Assembly (NCBI GenBank): GCA_008933995.1
Contig: WARS01000030.1
Coordinates: 2,807,501-2,871,500 of the forward strand
Direction of reading: 5' to 3'
Source: Datnioides undecimradiatus
Taxonomy: Eukaryota > Chordata > Actinopteri > Lobotiformes > Datnioididae
DNA length: 64,000 bases
Within the stretch, counting starts at the first letter, position 1, and each line of letters starts with the position of its first letter. Both the position numbers and the translations under genes were made by a program. Shown piece by piece: positions 51,161 to 62,790 of this stretch. The notes below the pieces were generated by a model. The model saw only the letters and a program-made list of their open reading frames with translations. It did not search any database and had not been told where the DNA came from.

Positions 51161-51193
51161 GTGTGTGTGTTTGTTTGTGTGTGTGTGTGTGTG
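51161..51193. repeat. Interrupted (GT)n microsatellite
   Basis: GT runs separated by TTGTTT, 33 bases in all. Confidence 0.85.
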
Positions 51194-52390
51194 GCTGCAC
51201 CACGCGCACAGGTGCGTGTGTGTAGAGTGAGAACAATTTCCCCAAAGCAGCATCCACAACAGACTCTCCAACAGTCGCCATGCTAATCCTCTGATTCTGG
51301 TCCATTTAGATTTGTTAACACATGCTCGCCGTATTTCTCCCAAAGCTTTGACTGACAGGGCTGCGTAGACGCGACATAATTAAAAGCCATGGCTGCCTAT
51401 AGACGCAGATTTTGGTCCATAATTATTGACTACGATCAAAGAAATACCATGTAAAATTCAAATGAAATCTTCCGCTCAGAGGCCGCAGAGCAGCTCCAGA
51501 CTCGTAGTAACTGGGAGTTTGGAGGAGAGGTGTGCTCGTTTGCTATCACAGGAATTTACGGGTGTCGGAGAACATCAGCGTGTGTGTTTCTCGTGCTCCA
51601 TGCCTTCTCTTATCAGTTCACGTTGGAAGTGTCAAGTTTGTGGATGTGTTTCGTTTATCTCAAATGTCATAGATGAGGCAAAATTCCTAAGTGCAACCTT
51701 TGCCGTTTCCTCATACAAACCGGCTTAACCCCATAAACACCCCCTAACTCACCTCGGCGGGGCAAACTGTTGAGGGGAATGGTTATCTTTGCATTCCAGC
51801 GTTTCTGTGCTATTTACTTAGTACTTTTCCATTCAAACGCCTTGACGGAAGGAGAAAAGAAAAACCCGGATGGGTTCATAAATATGTACACTATACAAAT
51901 ATGTTACAGCAGCCCTGCTATTGTGAAACATGAAAAATTCAATACAGATCCAGTTTTGACATTGAGTAATTAGTAGATCAAGACCAACAGAAAGTGTGCC
52001 GCGTGAATAGCGAGAGACATTACAGAGTGCAGCTGTATGAGTTTTGAAACAGCCTTGACAATAGTCTTTCATGAACTGGTCTAATTTGTGCCAAACAGCT
52101 GCAGTTGCATTATCAGTTTGCAAGTACCTGTGTTTGCCCAGCAGGAGGACCTTTCATTCCGCTGGAACACAAATCTCTCTGATGGATCCTTCCCGTAGGC
52201 ACGGTTCTTTTCAGCTTTGGCGAAATAAATCAGATGGAGGCAACTTAGCAGGATTTCAATGCCTGTGTGATACAATAAAAATACAGGTGCTGTTAAGAGA
52301 ACGTTTAGCGATAAATACTCTTATGAAGTTGTTGTGACAGAGCTGAGAAGATAAACCATAACAGAGGCCTTTAGAAAAGTTCAATCAGTT

Positions 52391-52660
52391 AAAAGGGCAA
52401 TGAGTAGAATTTTGGAAGATCTATTGGCATATATATAAAATTATGTTGTCACTGGTGTGCAGTCAACTGAAAATATGAATTATCGTGTTTTCATTCCTTT
52501 AAAATGAGCCCTTTATATCTATAGAGATGTTCCACCACCATGTTTCTGCAGGGGTCCAGAAGAAGCAAACCAAAGACTGGCTCTAAAGGTGTTCAGTTGG
52601 TTGTAATCTTCAATGTCACCACGAGAAGCCACTAAGTCCCACAAACCTTCTTTATATTAA
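52391..52660 (+). repeat. Interspersed repeat with 'aaaatgagccctttatatctata' core
   Basis: 'gcaatgagtagaattttgg', 'tttcattcctttaaaatgagccctttatatctatag', 'ccaccatgtttctgcaggggtccagaagaagcaaaccaaagactggctctaaa' and 'ccaatgtcaccacgagaagcc' in order recall a repeat frequent in percomorph genomes. It lies 300 bp before the CACTG element. Boundaries are approximate. Confidence 0.45.
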
Positions 52661-52965
52661 GTAAATCCATCATCTTAGCCAATGGTCTTTTTGACATATA
52701 GCCGCACCAAGCCTAGATTATCAAAAATGAAGCCTTTTAGTTCGAGAGAAATTCGAGAGAAATTCATACCGGTTGGTGTCTATGAGTGCTGTGGGTTGGC
52801 TCAGGTGTGCACTGGGCTGGTGAAGATGGGAGCTCGTGAGCTCTGTGTCCTCATGCTGAAGCAAGCCCACAGTAGGAGAGTGAACCAAACACATATCGGT
52901 CTATGTTAATCAAATTCACTTCAAATCAAAGATCGAAACCGTGCAACACGCTGCCCTGTAGATTA

Positions 52966-53549
52966 CACTGGGGAACACAATTTTTGTTGAGTTAGGTCTG
53001 ACAGCTGTTTTTAACTCATTTTTGGGTGCGGAATCCAAAACTGATCTCAGTTTTTCTCTATCACGTCAAGTTTTTGAACTATAGGATCCCCGTTTTCTTA
53101 AAACATATGAAAAATACTGTACTTAACAGATATGTGCTTTTATAAAAATTTTCAAATATTGACATACAATGAAATATGAAAGAAACAGGCATGACTGCAA
53201 CGTTTAACAGTATTATGTTTTTACAAAGGATATGGCTACTGTAATTATAATTGTGTGCAAGTAGTTAAGGTAAAAATTTACGTTTATAGCTCTTTCTGGA
53301 GTGTTCAACTTGAGGACTATCGTGTTTGATGCTCCAACAATAGTCAGCCATCATATGTACACTACTACTACTACTACTACTACAGCTAATCAGTGGAATT
53401 TTGCTTATCTGGAGGGTAAGCTGTGGAGAAAAAACTTGACGTGCTAGAAAAAAACTGACTGCAATTTTGGAATCAGCATGCCAATTTTAGTTTTAATCAG
53501 CATAAAAATCTAACTCAACAGACATTTTTTTTCAAATTGTTCCCCAGTG
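52966..53549. mobile_element. 584-bp non-autonomous DNA transposon (MITE) with CACTG termini and TTA target duplication
   Basis: The left end CACTGGGGAACA.. (52966) and right end ..TGTTCCCCAGTG (53549) are inverted copies. Similarity continues inward for roughly 130 bp per side (shared GAGTTAG, GGAATCCAAAA/GATTCCAAAA, CACGTCAAGTTTTT blocks when one arm is reverse complemented). The element is flanked by TTA on both sides (52963-52965 and 53550-53552). Termini CACTG with 3-bp duplication fit CACTA/EnSpm-type elements; TTA also fits PIF/Harbinger. The middle is AT-rich, has a (TAC)n run at 53361-53383 and no transposase. Confidence 0.82.
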
Positions 53550-54800
53550 TTAATAACCGTCCACACCACCCAAGCATTTCCTTGATCTCTCTGTCACTAT
53601 ACACAAATCCTCCTGTTTCTAAAACCACCCAATATCCTGCCTCAAAAGTAGTTTTTCTGACCTCAAAAAAGAAAAGATCGATCAAAGCCCCGTTCCTTCA
53701 TTTCCTCTGTCATTACATGGGTCACATCCTTCCTCACAGCGGTAGGCCGACCTCACCGTGTTGGGACAATAGTCTGAGGTCATGTGTGATTTCAAGGCAT
53801 GCTTGACTAATAATTGGAGTAATAAGGAGTTCAGATGGATCTGGTAATTGCTAAGCGAGTACTGGTGATTGGCTTTGACATCCTTTTTCCTGAAAGAAAG
53901 GATCGGACCCCATCTCCATATCCACACAACAGCAACAGTCATTGCTTTGACTTCGGGAAGTTTCAGGAAATCATTCAGTTTTTCATTGTTTGACATGAGT
54001 ATTACAAGTAGTTTGCATGATAAATGCACATTTAGATGCAATCTACTCACACTATTACACCATCTGGTTGGATAGTGAACCAGTTTTCTCTTATTTTTGG
54101 AGCTTAGCCAATGACTATTAGTCTGAAACTGTAACAACTCGGAGAAAACGAATGGCTTTAAAAGACTGACCCAAATTATTGCTTTGTATGTAAGCAGGTT
54201 TTCTGGATCATGGGATGCTTTGCCAAGACGCTAATGAGGCCTGTTATGTAGAAAAGTACAAATTCTTCTGCTGTGGTGGCGTTCATCCAGAGCGCCGTTG
54301 CACTCCAACACCTACCTTTACTGTTTGTGTCTCCTGTAAGAATACACGTAGACATATTTAGCCTGTCTGCCCTGCAGGCTGTCACGGTCTCAGTATCGGT
54401 TTAGCTGGATGAGTTCTCCCAAAATAACCACTGTTAGTTAAATCGTAACGAAAAGAGCATGTGCTGTTTTATTTGGCAGGGATGTTACATGTTATCGGGA
54501 AAATGTTATGAAACTCATTGAGATGGAATTAACTGTGAAACATCCATGGATGTCATATATAATGTTATGGTAGCTGCTAATATACAGTTCAGTACATTAC
54601 ATTGTGCGTAGGAAGCCAGCAGGGGCCCACACACTCACACACAAACACACACACACTCACACACAAACTCTGCCCATCTGGGGGCAGGTGTTGTAGTTTA
54701 TGGAGCGGAAGTGCAAAGTAGCTGTGTTTACTCACTGCACTAAGGCTTAGCAAGCAAGAGAACAGACACATGTGGAAAAGAGAGACAGAAATAGATATAG

Positions 54801-54837
54801 AGTGTGTGTGTGTGTGTCTATATATATATATATATAT
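54801..54837. repeat. Compound (GT)n(TA)n microsatellite
   Basis: GT at 54801-54817 followed by TA at 54819-54837. Confidence 0.9.
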
Positions 54838-55559
54838 GTGTGCGCCCCTTGTCCATCTCCCCATGGTGGCTCCAACCTTCGGTCTCCCTCTGACTTCACT
54901 AAGTCAAGCTTCCGGGCTCACAGCTGCCTTGCAGAAGCACACGGTCGTACACACACACACACAGCAAACTGACTATGTAGGCACGGTTGGGTGGACGCAT
55001 AGTTGCAAGCCTGACTGATAAGTTAGAAGAATTAATGATGGATAATGGCTGAATGGAGAGGTGGATTAATGACCAGCTGACTGGCTTTGCTGAGAGGATG
55101 AGCTGAGTAGATGTTGAGTGCGGCTGAAGGGAATCTTACCAATCTCCTGTGTGCGTAAATGGACGTGAGACTCCAGGTCACGGTCTCTGATGGGTGTTAA
55201 AACTCACGGCTCATTCGTACACGTAAATGGCACTAGGGTTGCAAAGTGGGAGGAAGGTGTCCTGTTTCTCAAAATGGAAACTCATCCTAGAGTTTGTTTT
55301 TTTAATCGGTTTGGGACGGCAGAAGTCACGAAAAAGCGCCGTTGCCATGAACCTTGACTGGAGTTGCAGCGGAGAGGAAGATCTCCAGGTGCAAATAGGA
55401 GCTTGCGTATATTAAGAGCCTTTGGCTGCAGCGATCGGAAACAAGCCATCAAGTCATAACTGCTAAATGTACTGTCAGGTTTCTATAAAATATAATGTAG
55501 ACTTTTCACTGACTGTTTGTGGGGCAAACTTCAGAATTGAAGCTCTGATCAGATGATTT

Positions 55560-55830
55560 GGAAGTTAGATGGGTAGATCAAAACCACCTTCATATCTGTT
55601 CATATCTGTCAGGCAGCAGTCAGTTAGCTTAGCTTAGCATAAAGGCTGGAAACAAGGGAAAACAGGTAGCCTAGCTATGTCCAAAAGTCTTTACGCCAGA
55701 CAAGTTAAAAGTGGTATAGTTTGGGCTTTTATCCACACAGTGCATAAATGTTTTTGTGAAATAACTTTGTACAGGCGCAGCTCCTCGTTTTTTTCTATAT
55801 ATTCGGAGTGCTGCAACTACCACTTAACAC
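55560..55830 (+). repeat. Interspersed repeat with 'gttagcttagcttagcataaag' core
   Basis: 'cagcagtcagttagcttagcttagcataaaggctggaaacaagggaaaacaggtagcctagctatgtccaaaag' is a near match, from memory, to a highly abundant perciform repeat reading '..gcataaagactggaaacagggggaaacagctagcctggctctgtccaaag'. Flanks are probably part of the same element. Confidence 0.6.
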
Positions 55831-58793
55831 AGTGTGGGGGCGTTTTAGAATGTGTTTCTCCCCATGCGAGCGCTAAAAATGACAGTGTTTCAGACAAGGC
55901 TTCAACACTCAGCATATAGGTGTAGGCCCTATTGCAACCAAAGGCACTTATGTAACATCTGTCAGATCTGTCTATTTGTAATAACTAGTTGGCGTTCCTG
56001 TCGTGCTTATAAGTATACAATCGAGGGGTGGCAGGTAGAGCAGTTCAAAATAATCATGACAGATTGAGCAAATACAGTTTAAGTTGGTCAGACATTACTT
56101 AATTCCAATGCCCCGTTTCACAGCACCTGGAAGCAGCTGCAATGACTCATTCATTATCAGTGGTTGGCTATCAGAAGTCACTGGGTCATTGTTCTTGTGT
56201 ATATATTATGTATGGAGAGGGAGGGAATGAAGGCCCGTCTCATCCTTATAGAAACTCTACATACACAAAGACATGTAATTAAAGAGTAAAATGCATATAA
56301 GGGCAGGTGACACAGTGGTGAGTCGCCCAGCTAGGGTTACCCTCCTCAGGCAAAAACACCCTGTTTAAGAATGTTGGGGTCGTGGCAAGGGTGAACTGCC
56401 TCAAGCCCTCAGTGGCCTGGGGCAACATTTTCCATGTGGCTGGATTTGGGAAGGACAAGGATAGAGGTGATCTTACAATATGAGCTCTAGTAGGAGTAAA
56501 TCTGTTTAGTCAGGGCAAAAGGAAAAACACTCCAAGGCATTAACAGAAAAGACAAAAACCAAAGGTTTTGGGTTTTACTTCAGAATCAACTAATCTTCCC
56601 AAGTTCCCCAAAACAATTAAATTCATATTTGCCTGCATAAAAAAAGCACAGAGATCACTGTGCTGAGTCGCCGTAGGAGCCCTTGACCTTTGACTGTACC
56701 ACACTGGTGTGGTTACCCACTTATTCAAGTTCCTGGAACTCTTCATTACAAACCGGAACTAACTGGACCATTGTAGTGAGTTCAAACCTGCCTTCCTCTG
56801 AGAAATGGCAGCAAGCCACTTCAAATTCAAGCTAGCGAGGTGCTAAAGTGCAGCTCTGCGACTGCGTGGGATCTTAGTAGGGAATGTCATCGTCACCCCA
56901 CCATGAACTCAGGCTTTTAACTGTCGTTCACGGTAAAAATGCTACGTTTCTGCCAGTATGAATCTTGTAAGTTCAAATCTAAGTGTTGATTTTCTCAAAC
57001 AAAACACTTAACACTCGTTTTCCATGTGTTATTTCTACAAGAGGAACAAATGTACCTGAAGTCAGACCTTTGGTTTGATGCACAGAAAAAAAAATCCTGT
57101 CTTACGCATCATCCTCCCCTTTGACACTTCTAAAAATAGTTTATTAAATACAATACATACGTTTACAAAGTCATAAATATTTATGAATGTAAATGTTGCA
57201 TTTTATGCACTTAACAGCGTCTTTGTTTGAAGGGTGGGAGCGGAGGGCTTCATTTAAAAGCATTCCCCGTTGCTAATAGGTTTATGCTGCAAAGTAATGG
57301 GCTGACTTACTGACCTACTCCTCACTGTTTAAATGCACATGTTCATTTGTATGATTTTAAATATTCCCTGTGAGTTGGACCCATTTGTGTGACAGCGCTG
57401 CTTCTCCAAGTCGGGCTCATTCCATGATCTATGTTGTGTAGTGTTTGTTCATCTTTTAGAGACAGACTGTGTACATGCTGTTGTATCACCTTTGCTTTTG
57501 CCCTGCAGCTGCCTCAGTTATACCAAGTCATACTGCGGTGCTTATGGTTAAATGGTGCCGATACATGTCAGTCTCAACTTGTCTCATTTATAATTTCAGA
57601 CTGATTCTCAGGATTTTGCCTGAAAGTTAGCCACCTGTCAGTGGTGTAAACCTTTTGCGCCCATTTTTCTTCACCCTTGTAATTGTACACGTGTATGCTT
57701 TGAGGTGATGTGACTGCGCTGGAAATAATCTGCAATAACAGCGAGTTGAAAAACACCAGACTACGGTCACACCACCACCTCTGCATGGGTCAGGGATCAT
57801 TTATAAACACTAGCTAGTTAACTCTTAGCAGAACCTCATTCAATTAATGACAACAGTCCACACTCTTTCTGCAGTTTCATGTGCAGCGCTCTGACCTGAA
57901 AACAGTGCAGTGGTGCGACTTTTTGAAAGAAGGGGATGTTTAAGCAAAAACCATGAAATGAAGTGAGGAGAAAAGGCTGATGAGGCTTATTCATCAGCTT
58001 TGTCATGGATTTGTAGGAAGCAAAAACCAGGGGAGAAAAGAGCTGATGATGAGGCTCATTGAGGCTGCATGCTCACCATGTTAACAGGGAAGGGGTTGGG
58101 GAGGGGATGGGGGTACTGCTTGTTGAAGCTGCATGTGTGTGGCTGTGGGTGTCTTTGCACACCGTTGTTAAAGCGGCACACTTGCAGCGCGAGGATCGAG
58201 GGCAAGTCCACAGAGATGATGCTTGTTAACGCCGCCTCGGGTGAAGAGGGCTGAGACGATGAGGAAGAACAGGGACAGACAACGGAGGTGAAGAAAGATG
58301 GATTATGGGTGATGATGTGTGTTTGGGGGCAGGGGGATACAGCAGATACAGTAAATATCAATAACTCATCCATCACAGCAGCTCAGTCCTGGCGTAAGGT
58401 AACAGAGAAAGCATGTTCACACAACAAAACTAAAAAACCAACTAGTGCTGAAACTAGTCACTGTAAGCCCGCCTATCTGTCATACATTTGGGTTTTCAGC
58501 AACACTTTATCATGTTATATTTGCTACTCCTTGAACATATTTCACAGACTGATGGCAGATGCAGGTGTTATCCAGTTTATAAATGTGCTTCGTAGCAGAA
58601 GCTTTTGCTGCCACCTAAAAGAGAGGGAGGAGTAAAGTTTAACATGATATTAAATCAGAATACAGAAAAAAAGGCTATATGCAGCTGATATCGTGGAAAT
58701 ATTGCAGCTTGGACCCAGTGTTCACACACCATTTGCTCACACTACTGGCCTTATTGAGTGGATGTTGTGCTGCATGCTGAATGATACATGCAC

Positions 58794-58794
<1 letters not shown>

Positions 58795-58833
<39 letters not shown>
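58795..58833. repeat. (GT)n microsatellite
   Basis: 39 bases of GT followed by a G-rich stretch. Confidence 0.95.
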
Positions 58834-58834
<1 letters not shown>

Positions 58835-59858
58835 TACGTGTTTGTGTGTGTGGGGGGGAGTGGTGGGGGGTGAGAGGGATGCAGGTGAACAGCTTGCGAG
58901 GGCCAACAGTTCCGCAGGCCAGCCTCGCGCATCACTTGACAGCCATGCCCGATGAAGTCCTACGCACAAATGAACTTGTTAAGCAAATGAGTGAACAAGC
59001 GATGGGAGGGTGGAGGGGTGGAGGTGAGGAGGAGGAGGGCGTGTGTGCTGGCGAGGCGGCTGCAGAAACTCCAGCTAGACCTGCCTGCCTGCATACATCA
59101 GCCATCGCTGCCCCTCGCCCCTCAGTGTCTCCAACTCTTTCTTCTTCACTCCCCTTTCTGTCACTGCGTGCTCCTCTCTGACCGCTCTCAGTATCCGTCT
59201 CCATTTCAGTCTGTCTCCTTCCATCTCTCTCTTGTTCGCTCACGCTCATGTAATCCCATTGTTTTATTAGAGAACAGCCTATTTCAGAATTGGATTGGGA
59301 GATTATCTTCACAATGCTTTGACAGGGTGCCGTCGTCCTACACTCATGAACAATGGACAGTGAAAAAGACTGTCACAACAGATTGGTTCTCTGCGCCGAA
59401 CTGAGGAATTATTTACCAAAAACCACAATAAGAGATGTGTGGTATTTACGTGGTTCTTGCACGTGGCTGACATACGGCTGAATGACTGAAAATCCACTGA
59501 CAATCGTATCTGTGATTACCATTCCCAAAATAAACCTTGGATCGTAGTACCTGCATGTACATATCTACACACGTAAATGGAATAATCTAGCACACATTAA
59601 CATGTTGGCACCCTCATACACATGAAGAAACTCACAGTTGCACATGCATATCCTTGTCAAAGCGGGAAACTTTCAATACCTATTGATTCCCGACATCAAA
59701 TGACCACCCCTTCCCCTTTGCCCCAGCCGCGCTTGGCCTTCCTGACCCCAGTTGGCCCTTCTTGGCCCTTCTTGGAACTTCTTAGCCCTGCCCCCCCTCC
59801 TTTCTGTCTTTACAAAGACATCCACACAACAAGTCCACCTCCTCCTCCTTACCCACAG

Positions 59859-59884
59859 GGCAGACATTTGAGGATTCCAGCCTG
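59859..59884 (+). other. Possible microexon with tandem acceptors in the slc6a9 intron
   Basis: A long pyrimidine tract ends in cccacag (exon from 59859) and, five bases later, ggcag (exon from 59864). Donor gtaagt follows at 59885. The shorter form is 21 nt and in phase 0 (TFEDSSL), so it could be inserted after either mini-exon without shifting the frame; the 26-nt form would shift it. GlyT1c in mammals has an extra inserted exon at this place, but no sequence resemblance is evident. Splice-site quality is the only support. Confidence 0.22.
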
Positions 59885-61164
59885 GTAAGTTTTGTGCTAT
59901 AAGTGTCAAGGCAATAGAGAGGCTGGTCAGTCATCAGGCTATAGGGGCTATTAGAGGGGCTGATGTTGCTCTTGCATCAAGTTCCTCACCATGGAAAATT
60001 CTATTAAGGTAAGGAGCTGGATGACATAGATGTTAGCACTGATTTTATTTTACTTTTAAAAGTTGTAGGTAAAATATAACAGGGGTAATATATTCTTTGA
60101 AAGCCACGTGGTTCTCACTGATTTCACCAAGTAGCTTGACTATTTTTTTTTTGTGCCAATTTTATCTTACTGACCTTCAGGTAATCTGATCTGTTGTCTT
60201 CTATATCTTTCTTAATTTCTATTGCAACTTGTTAAAGCACATCTCATGACTATAGAGGACATTTTGCATGGAACAAGCTGAATTGGATTGCAGTTCAGAT
60301 CTTGGATCAGAATTCGATTTCAGATGCCGCTTGAGTGACTATTTGTGATCAGATTGCACTTCCCCAAGAACAGTTGCATGAAAGCAATTCTAAACAAGAA
60401 GAGAAAGTGGATGGGACCTCGGCCAGGTGCTTATGTGCATACTGGATGACACATAGTAAGAGAGCTGGCAAAAATGATACTGTGCAGCGACAGAGAAAGG
60501 GAAACCGCTTTGTTTTGGACTGTGATTTTGGAGGTTTGGATGAGCCTCAGATCTTTAGAATGGTGCTTTAGTAATGAAATCTGAGTGTGTTATCAGTGAA
60601 ATGTGTGTTATCAGGTGTCGGTAGAGCTTCTCGCTGGTAATCACCAAGAATGCATTTCAATGGCAGATGCGTACAGGTCCTAAACTGTAGGAAAAAGGCT
60701 GAGGTGGCTGTTTGATGCGCTGCTTTGGGTGCTTTCGTTGTCCCACATGTTTGAAATAAGCCAAAGGGTTAATGAAGGGGGTTGTATGAGGTGTTGTCAG
60801 GATACTTTTAAGGGCAAACGTGTTTGTGGCTGCTCTGCAAGACCTCGCATGAAAGTGAAGCTAAAGGCCTGTTTTGCAGGGTTGGGGTAGGAGGGCTGGG
60901 CAGTTGCTACTTGAAAAGAAGTACTTTTTGTTTTGGGGGGTTTTTTTGTGAGTTGCACCAATCTTTGGACCAGATTTAACACTGGAAAAAAAATTGGATG
61001 AAGGAATTTCAGATGCTGTTGGTCAATTTGTCAATCGCTTTGTTTGAAGTCTACTTATACCTTAATGGTTTCCAGCTGTGCTCAGTAGAATTGTCATGCT
61101 TCTAGTTTTCCTTTGGGGCCACTTGTGATTGGAATTGTGATTGCTATTGCACTTGCTTTTTACT

Positions 61165-61440
61165 GACATGCACTGTAAACCCAGATAAGTTGATTGTACT
61201 TAAGCCATTTGTGTCAAGTAATTGCCTCAAATGGTTTAAGTAATTGACAGTAGAAAATTAATTTGTTCAAGTATAGTCAACTTAAATGTAGAATAGTCTG
61301 AATTTAACATTTTAAGTTATATACACTTAAATGGTTTAAGTAATCAACAAAAAATTACTTAAAAGTACAATAGTCAGAACTTAATATTATAAGTCAAATA
61401 CACTTAAAATCCTAAAAATTGCAATTAAATTCTTCTTAAA
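61165..61440 (+). repeat. AT-rich repeat with two ~100-bp tandem units
   Basis: AAATGGTTTAAGTAAT begins one unit near 61229 and again near 61329. Both units continue through 'aatagtc.gaa.tta' and end in 'atacactt'. Upstream 'actgtaaacccagataagttgattgtacttaa' resembles the start of a teleost MITE family. The spacing is almost exactly 100 bp, with clear divergence between units. Confidence 0.55.
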
Positions 61441-62766
61441 CACACAACAAAGCAACAAATATGTATTAACAATGATGTTAGTTGTGGTGATGCTGGGCTT
61501 GCAGCTCTGTTGTCCTCATAGCAGAGTCTCCTTCATTAAGATCCCACATAGTGCGAGAATCAAGACAAATAGAGGATGTTCAGGTTAACAGCAATTTGTC
61601 TACAATCAGCTGTATGGCCTTCTTTAATATTATGATTTTTATAATTCACTGTTTTCACGGTTTTATTTTAGGTAATGTTGTGTAAACAAGCTGTTGGAGC
61701 CATTTTTGTGTATGTTCATGTATAGGTTAAGTTCAATGAAAGATATTCATAAATGCTAATTATCATAACCCATCATCCCAAATAAAAAAAAACATAGGCA
61801 AATGGCAAAACCAATTCAAACAATAAGCAAAAAAACATTCACACAGAAAATGGTATCCACTTCACTGCAGGCAAATGTCCTTTAAAAGGGTCCAAACTTG
61901 TGAAAAACAGAAAAACGCAGACAGAAAATGTATTGTCCAAGGAGCATGCAAAGTGCAAAGACCTTAAATTAACCTCAAACAGACAAGCACAGACTTGTCT
62001 TGAGTTTGAGCCAATCACAACAGGGCAGCACTGTGGCCAGAGGTAAAACTTGATAGATTAAGTTTGTTAAACTTACAAAGACGAGCACACCCAATGACTG
62101 CCTCATACACTCTTCAATTACTCATACTCTTGTAAGTGTAAGTTGTACTTACACTAACTGTTTGCATAGAAAGAACTTTCAGGTTAACAGTGGTAGACAT
62201 AGACAAGACAAAGAGCTGCGCTGCTCACATACTTGGTTGTTCATTTAATATATACCAGGAGCACTGAAAGCAACATCCACTAGGGAGCAGATCGGGGCCA
62301 GATGATCCCTGGACCATATGAGAGCGTCTCTCTCAGACCTTCTGATTTTGCACAGTGTTTGTCACTGAGGACTGTGAATAGAGACATCACATAAATGTTG
62401 GTAATTGCAGATAGGCCTTGTTAGATTATGGTTCTTCTAAAAGAGTCTTCTTCTGACCTCAGTTTACATCCTTCTACACTGCCCTCACCGATCACGCGCC
62501 TAGTTGCACCTTGCGGTTGCATAATTTGAATGGATGTACGCAACTGGCACCTCAGTGGTATCAGTTTTGCGTGCCAAAAGATTGCGCAGTTAAAAGCTAA
62601 TATATCAACACTCCAAACTGCTTTTTACTGTCAAGTGTGAACTGGAGACACCTGATTTACTGAGCGACTTTCTCAACGTATGGAACGGTGTAACCTGTAA
62701 GTGACCCCTAGCTTCTGGGCGGCCATCTATCCCACCCTTCATCTGACAGGGCTCGACTTTCTTTCT

Positions 62767-62790
62767 TCCTCCTCCTCCTCCTCCTCCTCC
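62767..62790. repeat. (CCT)n trinucleotide repeat
   Basis: Eight CCT-type units within a pyrimidine-rich block. Confidence 0.85.

Noticed and set aside
53682-54137. 151-codon open frame on the minus strand
   Set aside because: No recognisable domain or splice context, composition like surrounding AT-rich DNA, no Kozak support; a frame of this length is expected by chance in 64 kb.
56310-56490. Possible tRNA-derived SINE ('ggtgacacagtggtgagtcgccc')
   Set aside because: The beginning is suggestive, but no B box, tail or target duplication could be found.
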